DNA of 64,000 nt from Antedon mediterranea (Eukaryota > Echinodermata > Crinoidea > Comatulida > Antedonidae): contig NC_092675.1 of NCBI RefSeq assembly GCF_964355755.1, positions 29,352,912 through 29,416,911 of the forward strand, in the 5' to 3' direction. Below, one piece after another: positions 63,918-64,000 of the stretch (positions are counted from its first letter, which is position 1; every line of letters starts with the position of its first letter). Under the pieces are notes generated by a model. The model did no database searches. It saw nothing but the letters and a program-made list of their open reading frames with translations, and was not told where the DNA came from. The translations under genes were made by a program, and so were the position numbers.

Positions 63918-64000
63918 CAGTGGCGTAATGGCTATGAGCCCTCACTGGCTAAACCCAGGGGCCCACGAGCATATGGAGGCCCTTGATCAGGGCCCTTGAT
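63918..64000. mobile_element. hAT-like element start, runs off window
   Basis: Begins CAGTGGCGTAATGGC, a common hAT-type terminus, followed by GGGGCCCACGAGC and a short direct repeat (CCCTTGATCAGGG twice). The other end lies beyond the window. Confidence 0.45.

Overview
The window is eukaryotic nuclear DNA: AT-rich, with short exons bounded by GT-AG introns, long introns, and many DNA-transposon remnants, minisatellites and microsatellites. Gene content (a CaM kinase II start and a cluster of GAREM/THEMIS-type CABIT proteins), a 5S-derived SINE and recurrent aggccta-type words suggest an invertebrate deuterostome, possibly an echinoderm. That placement is inference; no diagnostic marker is present.

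Layout. 1-12,296: mostly non-coding, with one plausible minus-strand internal exon of an unrecognised gene (1554-1649), a small inverted-repeat element carrying a hammerhead-like core, and three tandem arrays (126-bp x4, 46-bp x5, 109-bp x11). 12,297-38,207 (+): the first three coding exons of a calcium/calmodulin-dependent kinase II gene. Exons 2 and 3 are 95 and 60 bp, as I recall for vertebrate CaMKII genes, and are split by a 25.5-kb intron. That intron is full of mobile DNA: a transposon whose right arm has expanded into about 35 copies of a 57-bp unit, a 5S-rRNA-headed SINE nested in a MITE, a 654-bp inverted-repeat element with 6-bp target duplications, and several copies of one MITE family. 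38,208-47,482: non-coding, with a 12-bp and a 16-bp minisatellite just downstream of kinase exon 3. I found no kinase exon 4 in the window.

47,483-63,876 (-): four tandem, same-strand paralogous genes (D, C, B, A in transcription order). Each begins with an N-terminal CABIT domain split by introns in the same phases. B, C and D continue into a proline/lysine-rich linker with acidic-flanked tyrosine motifs and a C-terminal SAM domain. This is the GAREM architecture: an adaptor coupling tyrosine kinases to GRB2/SHP2-type signalling. Gene A has no SAM domain and ends in a Lys-Pro-rich tail. The array is the main biological feature. Its linkers have diverged strongly while the folded ends are conserved, as expected of a signalling-adaptor family that expanded locally. 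If the CaMKII gene is intact, the array lies antisense inside or beside its third intron.
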